NCBI GenBank assembly: GCA_905221195.1
Contig: CAJNCF010000003.1
Location: 62,001 to 126,000 of the forward strand
Source: a bacterium
GTDB taxonomy: Bacteria > Bacillota > Bacilli > Lactobacillales > Streptococcaceae
Direction: 5' to 3'
Length of the DNA: 64,000 nucleotides
Position 1 is the stretch's first letter. Each line of letters starts with the position of its first letter. A model generated the notes under the pieces. It was not told the origin of the DNA. It did not search any database and saw only the letters and a list, made by a program, of their open reading frames with translations. This document shows, piece after piece, positions 46,322-56,326 of this stretch. A program made the translations under genes and the position numbers.

Positions 46322-47542
46322 TTACTCTATTTTCATTTCTTTCACAATTGCTAAGGCAGTCAATACAAAAATAAAAAGTGGAAGCACTGTGATTTTTAGG
46401 TTTGTAGCACTCGCTAAGGCAACGATGAGCATGCTAAGAATTCCTGGTACAACAACATTGAATACTCCAAGCACTGACTGGATGGTTCCCATGACTTCTT
46501 CTGGAACCATCGAGAATACAAGGTTGAAAATCCGAGGCCCCATCATTCCTACTGCAACTGCGCATAAGAAGACAACTACCAATAAAAGGAGGAAATGATT
46601 GGTCAACCAAGAAAAGAGAATACAGAGATGCATAATTTCTTCAAAGTAGACAATCATTTTTATGGGAATATTTTTTAGGATACCTCCACTCAAAAAACTT
46701 CCCACAATCGTTCCTGAAAAAATAACCACTGACAATGCTGCAATGGATTTCCCAGTGTCAAAGAAGATAAATGGATGATGGATTAACATCAAAGTCGTTA
46801 AAGGGGTAATAATGCTTAAAATCACTTGGTTCATAGCTGCAATGAATATTAATTTGATGATGGCTGGAAAACTTGACAATATCTTCATTGAATGGAGGAA
46901 ATGCTCCCCAAAAGATTTTGCGGTTAATCTTTTACTAACCTCCATCTGTCCCTCAATATCTCTCAAAGAAGTACGAATAAACACCACACCCAACAGTGCA
47001 AAAAGAAAGGTCAAAGCATTCAAACCCACAAACATCTGAAGACTGATGACCCCAATCAAAACTCCCCCTATAAGGTTGCTGAGAATATTAACTACACCAG
47101 CAGTTGCCTGTCTAAACCCCATAGCATCTGTCATATCATCTCCGATAATCCTCACATACAAAGGAGAAATCATAGCACCTGCAAAATAACTCATGGTATC
47201 TGATAAAAGATTGATTCCGCAAATAAGGAGAACCATCTCCATAGAGAAGTTCTTATCTGTTACAAACAGTGTCAATAGAGTATAAAGCAGAAACTTACTT
47301 GCCAATATAGCAATATATTTTGCAACACGATTTTTTTGAAAATCGGCAATAACGCCTGTGAACAACTGAGAAATCTGCGGCAAAGTCTCCGAAACTGTTA
47401 TACAAAGAACAGCTAATGAAGCAAATTGATAGCCAGATACATAAGAAATAAAGGAAATATAAAACAGCGTATCACCAAATGACGAAACCCATTGATTAAT
47501 CAGCAACATCCGATAATTTTTATTGGTCAGAAAAGTATTCAT
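46322..47542 (-). CDS. MFS transporter
   Basis: A 406-residue transporter with about 12 membrane helices, similar to MFS_3/macrolide-efflux-like permeases (MLLINQWVSSFGDTLFYISFISY; GVIADFQKNRVAKYIA as motif A region). The substrate is unknown. The divergent partner is absent: the TPR regulator gene lies upstream on the same strand, 199 bases away, and probably controls it. The pair is bounded by the duplicated PAP2 fragment. Confidence 0.85.
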   Translation of the reverse strand: MNTFLTNKNYRMLLINQWVSSFGDTLFYISFISYVSGYQFASLAVLCITVSETLPQISQLFTGVIADFQKNRVAKYIAILASKFLLYTLLTLFVTDKNFSMEMVLLICGINLLSDTMSYFAGAMISPLYVRIIGDDMTDAMGFRQATAGVVNILSNLIGGVLIGVISLQMFVGLNALTFLFALLGVVFIRTSLRDIEGQMEVSKRLTAKSFGEHFLHSMKILSSFPAIIKLIFIAAMNQVILSIITPLTTLMLIHHPFIFFDTGKSIAALSVVIFSGTIVGSFLSGGILKNIPIKMIVYFEEIMHLCILFSWLTNHFLLLLVVVFLCAVAVGMMGPRIFNLVFSMVPEEVMGTIQSVLGVFNVVVPGILSMLIVALASATNLKITVLPLFIFVLTALAIVKEMKIE

Positions 47543-47741
47543 TGGATTGCCTCCTTCTTCAGCTCAAAAGGAAATTGAAATCCTAACAACGCCCAATATA
47601 TCCCCAAAGTTCCAATACCAAAATCAAAAACTATTGATGATATTCTAACATATCAATTTTACTTTGTCAATAATTTTTATGGCGTTCTCTTATTTTTTTT
47701 AAAATATGAATTTAAGTTATCTGAAAATACAAATCTTTTTC

Positions 47742-48614
47742 TTAATCTTCTCTTTCCAATAATTTCATTTCCTTCTCAATTTCTAGCATCATTCTCTGGT
47801 TCTCTTCGTGCTTGTAAAGCTGATAAGATACTTGATAAAAACCTAGTATCCTATCCCTTTCAGCAAATCCCACGCTTATATTTCCCAATAAACAATACAA
47901 ATCTGCTAATCGATAACTACTATTATACCTTTTACAAATAGCTATTGTTTCTGTAATTTCTTCTATAGCTTCAGATGTTCGTTCATTCAACCACAAATAT
48001 CTACAATAGTTATATCGGAATTTAATCATCAATTCTAACTGTTCCAAATGATGAACAGATAGTGACTGGAGGTGCTCTTTTAAAAGTTGATAGAGTTCCT
48101 GATATGTGTCTTCCTGCCCCATATCAAAATAAAAATTAGCCAAGGTATTTCCCAGTTGTAGATAGTAAAAATCAGATTTTTTCAGAGATAACAGTATTTT
48201 TTCCAGTTTCGCAACTGCCTCTGTTTGATGATTTAGATAACGGAATTGAACTAATGTATCAATCCAGTCCAAATAAATCTGGTCTTTAGCAGATAGACGA
48301 GCACGTTTAGATTTTTCCAGTTCATAAATATAATGGAGAGATTCATATTCCCTCTCATCCAAAAATTTCTTAGATAGTTCTTTAAACTTATCAATATTTT
48401 CTAAACTAGAAACCTCAGTATCTTCAAAGAAATAATCCATGCTCACCTTCAATCGCTTAGATAGTTGAAAGAGTAATTCTGACCCAGGTGAGTATTTACC
48501 TTGCTCCATACGGCTAATCTGCCCTTGCTCACAAATCCCCTCAGCTAATTCTTTTTGAGATAATTTTAATTCCTTTCTTTTATTTTTTAAGCGTGTCGCT
48601 AATAACATACCCAC
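47742..48614 (-). CDS. Rgg/PlcR-like HTH-TPR regulator
   Basis: A 290-residue regulator with an N-terminal HTH (LKLSQKELAEGICEQGQISRMEQGKYSPGSELLFQLSKRL) and a long helical C-terminus with TPR-like repeats, as in the RRNPP peptide-sensing group. GTG at 48614 is a good start, with AGGAGG eight bases upstream; an ATG two codons later is the alternative. No small peptide pheromone gene was recognised nearby. It may regulate the MFS gene. Confidence 0.8.
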   Translation of the reverse strand: MGMLLATRLKNKRKELKLSQKELAEGICEQGQISRMEQGKYSPGSELLFQLSKRLKVSMDYFFEDTEVSSLENIDKFKELSKKFLDEREYESLHYIYELEKSKRARLSAKDQIYLDWIDTLVQFRYLNHQTEAVAKLEKILLSLKKSDFYYLQLGNTLANFYFDMGQEDTYQELYQLLKEHLQSLSVHHLEQLELMIKFRYNYCRYLWLNERTSEAIEEITETIAICKRYNSSYRLADLYCLLGNISVGFAERDRILGFYQVSYQLYKHEENQRMMLEIEKEMKLLERED

Positions 48615-48725
48615 ACTTTCTTCCTCCTTGCTTTATTTATTAAAATATATCAAATTCCAAAACATGTTTCAAGTATATATTTCATATGGTTCTATTTGTA
48701 TTTGTACAATTTTTTATCTTTTCCA

Positions 48726-49376
48726 TCACTTCTGCTTGCCTTTAAATCGCCATTGGAAGCGAAGCTTATCATAGAAGGGAAACTCGATAAATAAGACTCC
48801 CAAGCCCACACAGAGACTAGCAAGAACGTCTGATGGATAGTGAACTCCCAGATAGATTCTTGATACCAGCACACTGACTAGGTAGAACCCAAGGACGATT
48901 TGCACGATTTTTCTCCAGACTGGATTTTTAATCCGTTGACTGAGAATGACAATCAGAGTACCTACCACCAAGGTTACTGCCAGAGAATGGCCACTTGGGA
49001 AGGAAAATCCCTTCTCCTCAACCAAGTGTAAGATAGCTGGCCGTGGGCGCTGGTAGATATTTTTAAAGGTCACGATTAAAAGACCTGCCAAAGCCAAATT
49101 CCCCAGCATAAGTAGGCTTTCAATCTTCCATCTCTTACGATAAAAGATAAAAGCTGTAATGACGACCCAAGTGATAATCACTGGGATATCAATCAAGCGT
49201 GTGATGGTCCTGAAAAGAATAGTCAAATAATCTGGCAAGTCTCCTCGAACGGCAGTCTGAATCGGTTGGTCAAAACCGACCAGCGTTTCAGGGTAAAATT
49301 TGACCATATAGCCAAGAATAACGAAAAGTAAAAGGGCAAAACTGCCCTTCATTAAAAATATTTGTTTATCTTTCAT
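48726..49376 (-). CDS. PAP2-family membrane phosphatase
   Basis: A 216-residue membrane phosphatase with all three acid-phosphatase motifs: KNIYQRPRP, FPSGHS and SRIYLGVHYPSDV. Five or six helices. It probably dephosphorylates undecaprenyl diphosphate or another lipid phosphate at the outer face. It overlaps ribU by 11 bases and shares its transcript. The 3' 125 bases are repeated at 46169. Confidence 0.9.
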   Translation of the reverse strand: MKDKQIFLMKGSFALLLFVILGYMVKFYPETLVGFDQPIQTAVRGDLPDYLTILFRTITRLIDIPVIITWVVITAFIFYRKRWKIESLLMLGNLALAGLLIVTFKNIYQRPRPAILHLVEEKGFSFPSGHSLAVTLVVGTLIVILSQRIKNPVWRKIVQIVLGFYLVSVLVSRIYLGVHYPSDVLASLCVGLGVLFIEFPFYDKLRFQWRFKGKQK

Positions 49377-49929
49377 AATGTTTTAAGGTTGGTTTCAAGA
49401 GAACATACAACAACCAGAATGAAACGGCAAAGATAACACCCTCAATCAAATTAAAAGGTAATACCATGGTCATTAGGTAGTTGGAAAGTCCCAAAATTTT
49501 TCCAATATCAAAGTTAGCAAACTTAGCGTACAAAGGAACAGCGTAAACATAGTTGAGAACCAACATAGCCACGGTCAAGCCAATAGTTCCAGCTAGAGAG
49601 CCTAGTAGGAAACGAAGGGTTGTCTGTTCCTTTTTCCAAATCAAAGCAAATACGATGACAAAAACTCCCAAAGCTACGATATTCATTGGCAAACCAATGT
49701 AAGTATTCACTCCTTGACTATTAAGAAGCAATTTCAAGACTGAGCGAAGCAAGAGAATTCCTAGAGCAGCAGGCAAATCCATAACCACCAGACCCACAAG
49801 GACTGGCAAGATACTAAATTCGATCTTGAGGAAGGATGCCGCTGGTAAAAGCGGAAAGTCAAAGTACATCAGCACAAATGAGATGGCTGATAGAATCGCA
49901 ATGGTCGAAAGTCGACGTGTGTTTGTCAT
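49366..49929 (-). CDS. ribU: Riboflavin ECF transporter S component RibU
   Basis: A 187-residue membrane protein that binds riboflavin for an ECF transporter. Hydrophobic segments and the pattern MYFDFPLLPAASFLKIEFSILPVLVG are typical of RibU. An in-frame TTG five codons upstream is less likely than the ATG at 49929, which has GGAGG eight bases before it. The FMN riboswitch upstream confirms the substrate. PAP2 follows in overlap. Confidence 0.93.
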   Translation of the reverse strand: MTNTRRLSTIAILSAISFVLMYFDFPLLPAASFLKIEFSILPVLVGLVVMDLPAALGILLLRSVLKLLLNSQGVNTYIGLPMNIVALGVFVIVFALIWKKEQTTLRFLLGSLAGTIGLTVAMLVLNYVYAVPLYAKFANFDIGKILGLSNYLMTMVLPFNLIEGVIFAVSFWLLYVLLKPTLKHYER

Positions 49930-50096
49930 AACAGGTTCCTCCAATTTTCTATAAAATCAGAAGAAGTTAGAAAGGATCCCTCTATCTATTCTCACTTTTT
50001 ATATCCCAAAAGTTCCCTCTCACTCTATTAACGAAAACAAAAGCAAGCGGTTATAATCTAGCTATAAATCGATCAGAACAGACAAAGCTATTCTTT

Positions 50097-50416
50097 CGTC
50101 TTCTCCCATCCAGACTATACTGTCGGTTGTGGAATCTCACCACATCAGCTTGCGCTCGCGGACTTATTTGGCTAAGATATTTTAGATTTATCTAGGCGTC
50201 GCAGTCAAAGATAATACTTATACTCTTCAAAAATCAAATTCAAACCACGTCAGCGTCGCCTTACCGTACTCAAGTACAGCTTGCGGCTAGCTTCCTAGTT
50301 TGCTCTTTGATTTTCATTGAGTATTAAAGTATATCGAGACAAGACAACGACGAGAAAGCTAAAATAGCTAGTCAAATTTACCGCCGGTCGGGAATTTCAC
50401 CCTGCCCTGAAGACTC
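50097..50416 (-). ncRNA. FMN riboswitch with an expanded variable arm
   Basis: Conserved halves on the minus strand are CAGGGCAGGGTGAAATTCCC plus GACCGGCGGTAA (about 50380-50412), and the pieces GTCCGCGAGCGCAAGCTGAT, GAGATTCCACAACCGACAG and TATAGTCTGGATGGGAGAAG (50097-50163). They flank a variable arm of about 215 bases, far longer than usual, which holds a BOX element. It controls ribU by binding FMN. Confidence 0.92.
50219..50326. repeat. BOX element inside the FMN riboswitch arm
   Basis: Starts TATACTCTTC with the boxA core ACGTCAGCGTCGCCTTACCG and ends with the boxC segment CTCTTTGATTTTCATTGAGT. A boxA-boxC form of about 108 bases. Confidence 0.9.
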
Positions 50417-50420
50417 TTTT

Positions 50421-50449
50421 ATCATAACAAAAAACGCTTGCAAGCGCAA
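50421..50449 (-). promoter_or_regulatory. ribU promoter overlapping the trmL terminator
   Basis: TTGCGC (50444-50449) and TATGAT (50421-50426), 17 bases apart on the minus strand; the -35 lies in the terminator stem. The start of transcription would fall at the first base pairs of the riboswitch. Confidence 0.6.
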
Positions 50450-50453
50450 GCAT
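50430..50453 (-). terminator. Terminator of trmL
   Basis: ATGCTTGC/GCAAGCGT arms with TTTTTT on the minus strand, 25 bases after the trmL stop codon. Confidence 0.8.
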
Positions 50454-50477
50454 TTTGTTCATTTTCATTTTCATTTT

Positions 50478-50981
50478 TTATTTCAATTTATCCACTTCAT
50501 AGGTGTGAACAAGCTCAAGACCTGCAAAGTTCTGCTGGCGGAGAGCCTCATAGACAATCATGCAGACGGTATTAGACACATTGAGACTGCGGACATGTTC
50601 ATCATTCATAGGAATACGGAGAGCTTTCTCAGGATGTTCTCGCATAAAGTCCTCAGGCAAGCCCTTGTCTTCACGTCCAAATAGAAAATAATGGTCTTCG
50701 TCAGTCGATAAATCCACCTCAGAATACACCTTCTCAGCGAATTTCGAAATCAGATAAAGTTTACCCCTCATCCGAGACATGAAATCTTCCAAACTCTCGT
50801 AAAAATAAATCTCTAGCTTATCCCAATAATCCAACCCAGCTCGCTTCATCTTGCGGTCATCGATAGGAAAACCCATAGGCTTGATGATGTGGAGGGGAGA
50901 ATTGGTCGCAGCGCAAGTACGCGCGATATTGCCTGTATTTTGTGGAATTTGTGGTTCAAATAATACAATGTGATTTGTCAT
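50478..50981 (-). CDS. trmL: tRNA (cytidine/uridine-34-2'-O)-methyltransferase TrmL (SpoU family)
   Basis: SPOUT-class methyltransferase of 167 residues that modifies the wobble base of certain leucine tRNAs. Motifs: [13 protein letters not shown] near the start, [12 protein letters not shown] and [28 protein letters not shown] forming the SAM knot. The ATG at 50981 ([13 protein letters not shown]) has GGAAG upstream and is preferred over a longer reading. A terminated leader RNA precedes it. Confidence 0.92.
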   Translation of the reverse strand: MTNHIVLFEPQIPQNTGNIARTCAATNSPLHIIKPMGFPIDDRKMKRAGLDYWDKLEIYFYESLEDFMSRMRGKLYLISKFAEKVYSEVDLSTDEDHYFLFGREDKGLPEDFMREHPEKALRIPMNDEHVRSLNVSNTVCMIVYEALRQQNFAGLELVHTYEVDKLK

Positions 50982-51004
50982 GATTTGCTTCCTTTTACCA
51001 TTGC

Positions 51005-51106
51005 AAAAAAATAGCCACACTGCCCGGAGTCAAGCTCAGCAAACAGCGTGGTTAAGGCATCGTTAACTTACCTCACAACAGGTTTGAAGTAAATCAGCGA
51101 AACTAC
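51005..51106 (-). ncRNA. Terminated leader RNA upstream of trmL (23S-methyl-like motif)
   Basis: From a good promoter runs an RNA of about 100 bases. It has a small hairpin GTTAA/TTAAC (51051-51067), then a terminator with perfect-pairing arms CCACGCTG/CAGTGTGG (51015-51051, one G-U pair) and a T run. The two hairpins overlap at one base, allowing alternative folds. A structured RNA called the 23S-methyl motif is known before methyltransferase genes in Lactobacillales; identity is inferred. Confidence 0.6.
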
Positions 51107-51112
51107 TTTCTT

Positions 51113-51140
51113 AGTATAACACTTTCAGAATCATTGTCAA
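51113..51140 (-). promoter_or_regulatory. Promoter of the trmL leader RNA
   Basis: TTGACA (51135-51140) and TATACT (51113-51118) with a 16-base spacer on the minus strand. Confidence 0.8.
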
Positions 51141-51173
51141 TAGAAACGACTTGATTTTTTCAATTTTTTCAAG

Positions 51174-52004
51174 CTACTTCCAAGGATTGTAAAATCGTCC
51201 CTGATTCTGCAAGATAAGTAGTAAACTAGCTACTAAAAACAAGGCTGCCAAGAGCAAGGTAAGATAGTCTCCTTTTTTCAAGGCCTGATAACTATACCAA
51301 GTGCGTTTTTTCTCTTTCCCAAAGCGTCGAAGTTCCATGGCTGTCGCAATGGTATCAATCCGTTCTAGCGAGCTAAAAATCAAGGGAGTAATAATGAGCA
51401 GATTGCCTTTGATTCGTTGCATAAGAGAAGCTTTCTTGGATAATTCCATCCCACGCGCTTCCTGAGACGTCTTGATGGTAAAGAATTCTTCCTGCAAATC
51501 TGGAATATAGCGCAAGGTCAGGCTGACTGAATAGGCAATCTTGTAAGGCACACCAATTTGATTTAAACTGGATGCGAACTGACTAGGATGAGTTGTCATC
51601 AAAAAGATAATAGCCAGAGGAATGGTGCAAAGGTACTTAATGGCCAAATTTAGCAGGTAAAATAGCTCCTGGCCGGTCAGGGTGTAGGCACCGATTCCCT
51701 GCCAAATCACACTTCTCTCTCCGTAAAGTCCAACCCCATACTCGGGAGAAAAGAGATAGACCATCAAGACATTTAAAACGGCAAATACCGTCGCAAAAAC
51801 GGCTACAAAAGAAACATCTTTAAAACGGATTTCTGACAAATAGAGGAGATAGACCGAAAAGATAGCAATCAGAACAAGCAGTCTGGTATCATAGCTAATC
51901 ATGGCAGCCAAGGACACGAGGATGAAAAAGAGGAGTTTCCCAGCTCCTGACAAGCGATGAATCACAGTATCTCTATGCTGGTAACCGATTAATTTAGCTT
52001 GCAT
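51174..52004 (-). CDS. ECF transporter transmembrane protein EcfT
   Basis: A 276-residue membrane protein of the EcfT/CbiQ family with five or so helices. The coupling motif SQEARGMEL (Ala-Arg-Gly) and the second [10 protein letters not shown] (Arg-containing) contact the ATPases. It overlaps the fused ATPase gene by 16 bases. This is a dedicated ECF module with its own S component. Confidence 0.9.
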   Translation of the reverse strand: MQAKLIGYQHRDTVIHRLSGAGKLLFFILVSLAAMISYDTRLLVLIAIFSVYLLYLSEIRFKDVSFVAVFATVFAVLNVLMVYLFSPEYGVGLYGERSVIWQGIGAYTLTGQELFYLLNLAIKYLCTIPLAIIFLMTTHPSQFASSLNQIGVPYKIAYSVSLTLRYIPDLQEEFFTIKTSQEARGMELSKKASLMQRIKGNLLIITPLIFSSLERIDTIATAMELRRFGKEKKRTWYSYQALKKGDYLTLLLAALFLVASLLLILQNQGRFYNPWK

Positions 52005-53671
52005 CCTTCTCTCCTTTCTTTGTAAAATGCCGTTAAAGCAAGTGGATCCACATCTAGTTTCTTAGCCAAGTTGAAGATAGAGGTTTCTTTTAGGTTGGCT
52101 TTTACTAGCAACTCAGGATTGCTCAACAGACTAGCTGGATCCGTATCGGCAATCAATTCCCCGTCAACCATGACGAGGGCCCTGTCTGAATAATCCAGCA
52201 TCAATTGCATATCATGCGTAATCATGACAATGGTATGCCCTTTTTGATGCAGTTCTTCGAGAAATTCCATAATCTCAGTATAGTTCTTCTGGTCTTGACC
52301 TGCTGTCGGTTCATCTAGGAGAATAATTTCAGCTCCTAAAACCAAAATCGATGCAATCGTGACACGCTTTTTCTGCCCAAACGACAGGGCAGAAATAGGC
52401 CAATTACGGAATTCATAAAGACCACAGATTTTCAAGGTTTCATAGACTCTCGTTTCAATTTCCTGCTCGTCCACACGTCGCAAACGAAGTCCTAGAGCCA
52501 CCTCATCAAAAATCATATTGGTTGAAATCATTTGATTGGGATTTTGCAGTACATAGCCTACTCGTTCCGCCCGCTCTGCAACAGAATCTCCTTTTATATC
52601 CTGACCTTCCCAAAGATAGCGGCCTTCCGTCTGAATAAAGCTACTTAAGGCCTTGGCAAGGGTTGATTTCCCAGCCCCATTTTTTCCGACAATGGCAATC
52701 TTTTCGCCCTTTTTAATATCCAGATAAATGAATTTTAAAATTGGTCTATCATCATAAGAAAAAGACACATCCTCTAGTCTAAAGAGTGACTGTAATTCTG
52801 GAGTCTCTTTTACCAGCTCCGTTCGCAACTGAACCTGACCTTTCGAGATAGACAAGTTATCCAGATTTGCTAATTGTTCTTCCTTGGCTAAATCCACACC
52901 CAATTGACGGAGAGTGGTAAGATAAAGAGGTTCTCGGATTCCATTTTGGGTCAATAAATCAGTCGCCAGTAACTGGTCAGGGCTCCCATTAAAAAGGATA
53001 CGACCATCGTTTATCAAGACAATCCGATCCACAGGTCGATGCAAAACATCCTCCAAACGGTGCTCAATAATAAGAGTCGTCGTCCCCTCCTCCTTATGAA
53101 TCTGGTCAATCAATTCGATAATATCTTGACCTGACTTGGGATCCAGATTGGCGAGTGGCTCATCAAACAAGAGAATCGGACTCTCATCAATCAAAACACC
53201 AGCTAGACTAACTCGCTGCTTTTGTCCACCTGACAAATCCTGAGGGCGCTGATTCAGTAAAGAAAGAAGGTCCAACTTTTCAGCCCATTTATGAACACGA
53301 CCTTTCATCTCTTCTAGAGCTGTCACATCATTTTCTAGAGCAAAAGCTAAATCCTCTGCAACGGATAAACCGATAAACTGCCCATCTGTATCCTGCAAAA
53401 CTGTGCTTACCAGATGAGATTTGTCATAGATGCTCATATCAAAGGCTGCTTGGCCCTTGATCAAAAATTCTCCAGACATATGACCCTTGTAAATATTGGG
53501 AATAATCCCATTCAAACATTGACCCAAGGTAGACTTACCTGACCCAGATGGTCCAACAATTAAGACTTTCTCTCCCTTGTAAATGGTCAAATTCACCCCT
53601 TGCAAGGTTGGTTCTTGTTGCGTTTCATACTGGAAAGAGAAATCCTTCCACTCAATTATAGCTTCTTTCAT
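51989..53671 (-). CDS. ECF transporter ATPase with two fused ABC domains
   Basis: A 560-residue protein joining two ABC ATPases. First half: [32 protein letters not shown]. Second half: [31 protein letters not shown]. This YkoD-like fused form differs from the separate EcfA/EcfA' of the shared ECF system. It powers the upstream S component through EcfT. No odd substitutions in the motifs. Confidence 0.93.
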   Translation of the reverse strand: MKEAIIEWKDFSFQYETQQEPTLQGVNLTIYKGEKVLIVGPSGSGKSTLGQCLNGIIPNIYKGHMSGEFLIKGQAAFDMSIYDKSHLVSTVLQDTDGQFIGLSVAEDLAFALENDVTALEEMKGRVHKWAEKLDLLSLLNQRPQDLSGGQKQRVSLAGVLIDESPILLFDEPLANLDPKSGQDIIELIDQIHKEEGTTTLIIEHRLEDVLHRPVDRIVLINDGRILFNGSPDQLLATDLLTQNGIREPLYLTTLRQLGVDLAKEEQLANLDNLSISKGQVQLRTELVKETPELQSLFRLEDVSFSYDDRPILKFIYLDIKKGEKIAIVGKNGAGKSTLAKALSSFIQTEGRYLWEGQDIKGDSVAERAERVGYVLQNPNQMISTNMIFDEVALGLRLRRVDEQEIETRVYETLKICGLYEFRNWPISALSFGQKKRVTIASILVLGAEIILLDEPTAGQDQKNYTEIMEFLEELHQKGHTIVMITHDMQLMLDYSDRALVMVDGELIADTDPASLLSNPELLVKANLKETSIFNLAKKLDVDPLALTAFYKERREGCKLN

Positions 53672-53839
53672 CTTACTCTCTTCATTCGCTTCTTAGACTT
53701 CTATTTTATCATAAACTAACCCCTTCTTGCAGACTCTTCTCTTAAAAACTTAGCACCAACAAGATTCCTAGCCTAGACTGGTTACCTGACTAGTCTATAA
53801 ACATCGAAAAAGACTGGTCGCCCAGCCCTTTCCCTTATG

Positions 53840-54385
53840 TTAATCCTTTTTCAAACTTCCTGAACGAGTCTGCGTACGTGAATAAGCTATCAAAAGAAGA
53901 GTTCCTGCGATAGCAATAGTCACAGCGTTAGCAATACCTGCAACAATCCCTTGGGCAAATACTTTTTCTGCCGCTTCTTGATAAATCACAACATCTCCAA
54001 GTGGTGCCAAGACACCCCAAACCAGAGCATTTGCGACAATCTGAATGAGGTTAAAGAAGACAATATCCTTCAATTCAAAAACACCCTGTGTTACTCGAAT
54101 GTATTTTCTAAAGAGTCCGACAGCTAGACCAAAGAGACCGCTAGCAATAATCCAAGTCCACCAAAGACCGTAGCCAGCAAGAGAGTCCTTCACCGCATGC
54201 CCGATTAAACCAACAAGTAATCCCACTAGAGGCCCAAAAATGATAGACAAGAGGCTCTGTACCGCATACTGAAGCTGGATGCTTGTATTGGGAACAGGCG
54301 TCGGAATGCTGATCATCCCGATAACAACAAAGAGCGCAGCTCCAACACCGATAGCAACAACTTGTTTAATTGATTGATTTTTCAT
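53840..54385 (-). CDS. UPF0397-family ECF substrate-binding (S) component
   Basis: A 181-residue membrane protein with five or six helices matching UPF0397 ([48 protein letters not shown]). In pneumococci this gene also precedes the fused ATPase and EcfT. The substrate is unproven; a vitamin or nucleoside-related compound is likely. A decayed SAM-hydrolase-like gene lies just upstream. Confidence 0.85.
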   Translation of the reverse strand: MKNQSIKQVVAIGVGAALFVVIGMISIPTPVPNTSIQLQYAVQSLLSIIFGPLVGLLVGLIGHAVKDSLAGYGLWWTWIIASGLFGLAVGLFRKYIRVTQGVFELKDIVFFNLIQIVANALVWGVLAPLGDVVIYQEAAEKVFAQGIVAGIANAVTIAIAGTLLLIAYSRTQTRSGSLKKD

Positions 54386-54400
54386 CTATATTCTCCTATT

Positions 54401-54786
54401 TTATGATTCTATTTTCTTTATTTCAATGGTCCAAGACGAACCGACACCTACATTATAAGCCTTGGCAAAAGAACCTTGGTTGATAGCCAGACCTAAACGA
54501 TAGAGAGAGTTGATGTAAAGGATGGGTTGCCCAACTCTCACATCTGCAAATGATTTGCCATAAACAACATGATTCTGATAGACCAGCATATCAGCGTGAT
54601 AGAGGTCCAAAACGAACATCCAGAATATCAATAGCTCCCCTCAAAAATATTATAAGGCGTGATATCGTGCGTCAAGTGATGGATTTTTAAGGTTGGAGAC
54701 TCTTCTAAAGCCACTCCAATCATAGCCGATACCGCACCATCAACCAGACCAAAGTCTGATTGTAATACCAGTAAATTATTATTCAT
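54401..54786 (-). pseudogene. Decayed SAM hydrolase / SAM hydroxide adenosyltransferase-like gene
   Basis: The first 53 codons from 54786 read as the family N-terminus (LLVLQSDFGLVDGAVSAMIGVA, later HHLTHDITPYNIFEGSY) and then stop. The C-terminal domain follows in another frame, from about 54640 (FADVRVGQPILYINSLYRLG to GSSWTIEIKKIES). The whole is about 385 bases against roughly 840 for the family, so the centre is deleted. It sits directly upstream of the ECF S component gene. Confidence 0.8.
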
Positions 54787-54973
54787 TTTGTCTCCTTATA
54801 TACCCTTTATCATACCATATTTCAGAGGAAGTCGCTAATAGCTATTTCAATTGGTTTGGGTATAGTTTTACCTTATAACAAAATTCCATTAAAAGCTCTT
54901 GTTATTAGCTAGTAGGTGCATTTTTTCTTGAAAAAGGGTATGATAGTTACATCATGAAAAAGTAGGTTTTATT

Positions 54974-56323
54974 ATGAAAATTATCCTTGTCGGAGGGGGA
55001 AAAGTTGGTTCTGCCCTCTGTCGCTCCTTGGTTGCAGAAAAGCATGATGTTTTACTGATTGAGCAAGACGAAGCCGTTCTCAATCATATTGTTAATCGCT
55101 TTGATATCATGGGTATCCTTGGTAACGGGGCCGATTTCACCATCCTTGAACAAGCTAGTGTTCAGGATTGTGATATCTTTATCGCCCTGACTGAGTACGA
55201 TGAAGTGAACATGATTGCAGCCGTTCTAGCTAAGAAAATGGGGGCTAAAGAAACCATCGTTCGGGTGCGGAACCCTGAATACTCTAACTCTTATTTCAAA
55301 GAAAAGAATATTCTTGGTTTTTCTCTTATCGTTAACCCTGAACTCTTGGCTGCCCGCGCTATTGCTAATATCATTGACTTCCCAAATGCTCTCTCTGTCG
55401 AACGTTTCTTTGGTGGAAGAGTCAGTTTAATGGAATTCACTGTTAAGTCTTCTAGCGGTCTTTGCCAAATGCCTATTTCTGATTTTCGGAAAAAATTTGG
55501 CAATGTTATTGTCTGCGCGATAGAGAGGGATCATCAAATTATCATTCCAAGTGGTGACATGACTGTACAGGATAAAGACAGAATCTTTGTCACTGGTAAC
55601 CGTGTTGATATGATGCTCTTCCATAATTATTTCAAGTCTCGTGCCGTGAAAAGTCTTCTTATTGTTGGAGCTGGTAGAATTGCATATTATCTACTAGGTA
55701 TCCTCAAAGATAGTCGTATTGATACCAAAGTCATTGAAATCAATCCCGAAATCGCCAGCTTCTTTAGTGAGAAATTTCCAAATCTCTATATTGTCCAAGG
55801 AGATGGTACCGCAAAAGATATCCTGCTGGAAGAAAGTGCTCAAAACTATGATGCCGTTGCAACCCTAACCGGGGTTGATGAAGAAAATCTGATTACTTCT
55901 ATGTTCCTTGACAGCGTAGGTGTACAAAAAAACATCACCAAGGTCAATCGTACCAGTCTCCTCGAGATTATCAATGCACCTGATTTTTCAAGTATCATCA
56001 CACCTAAAAGCATCGCTGTAGATACGATTATGCACTTTATTCGTGGTCGGGTTAATGCCCAGTATTCAGACCTTCAAGCCATGCACCATCTAGCCAATGG
56101 CCAAATCGAAACCCTGCAATTCCACATCAAGGAAGCCAATAAAATGACTGCCAAACCTCTTTCTCAACTGAAATTGAAAAAAGGGGTTCTTATCGCAGCC
56201 ATCATTCGAAAGGGCAAGACTATTTTCCCTACTGGGGAGGATATGCTTGAAGTCGGAGACAAGCTTCTAGTAACGACCTTGTTGCCGAATATCACTAAGA
56301 TTTATGACTTAATCGCGAGGTAA
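54974..56323 (+). CDS. trkA: Potassium uptake regulatory protein TrkA
   Basis: A 449-residue cytoplasmic gating subunit of a Trk potassium channel. It has two RCK repeats: Rossmann folds with GGGKVGSALCRSL (about 7-19) and VGAGRIAYYLLGIL (about 233), each followed by a TrkA_C domain. It binds nucleotides and possibly c-di-AMP, and controls TrkH. Three bases separate it from trkH. Confidence 0.95.
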   Translation: MKIILVGGGKVGSALCRSLVAEKHDVLLIEQDEAVLNHIVNRFDIMGILGNGADFTILEQASVQDCDIFIALTEYDEVNMIAAVLAKKMGAKETIVRVRNPEYSNSYFKEKNILGFSLIVNPELLAARAIANIIDFPNALSVERFFGGRVSLMEFTVKSSSGLCQMPISDFRKKFGNVIVCAIERDHQIIIPSGDMTVQDKDRIFVTGNRVDMMLFHNYFKSRAVKSLLIVGAGRIAYYLLGILKDSRIDTKVIEINPEIASFFSEKFPNLYIVQGDGTAKDILLEESAQNYDAVATLTGVDEENLITSMFLDSVGVQKNITKVNRTSLLEIINAPDFSSIITPKSIAVDTIMHFIRGRVNAQYSDLQAMHHLANGQIETLQFHIKEANKMTAKPLSQLKLKKGVLIAAIIRKGKTIFPTGEDMLEVGDKLLVTTLLPNITKIYDLIAR

Positions 56324-56326
56324 GAG

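Noticed and set aside
46281..46598. Plus-strand open frame of 105 codons
   Set aside because: Overlaps the PAP2 fragment and the 3' end of the MFS gene on the other strand and has no good start signal.
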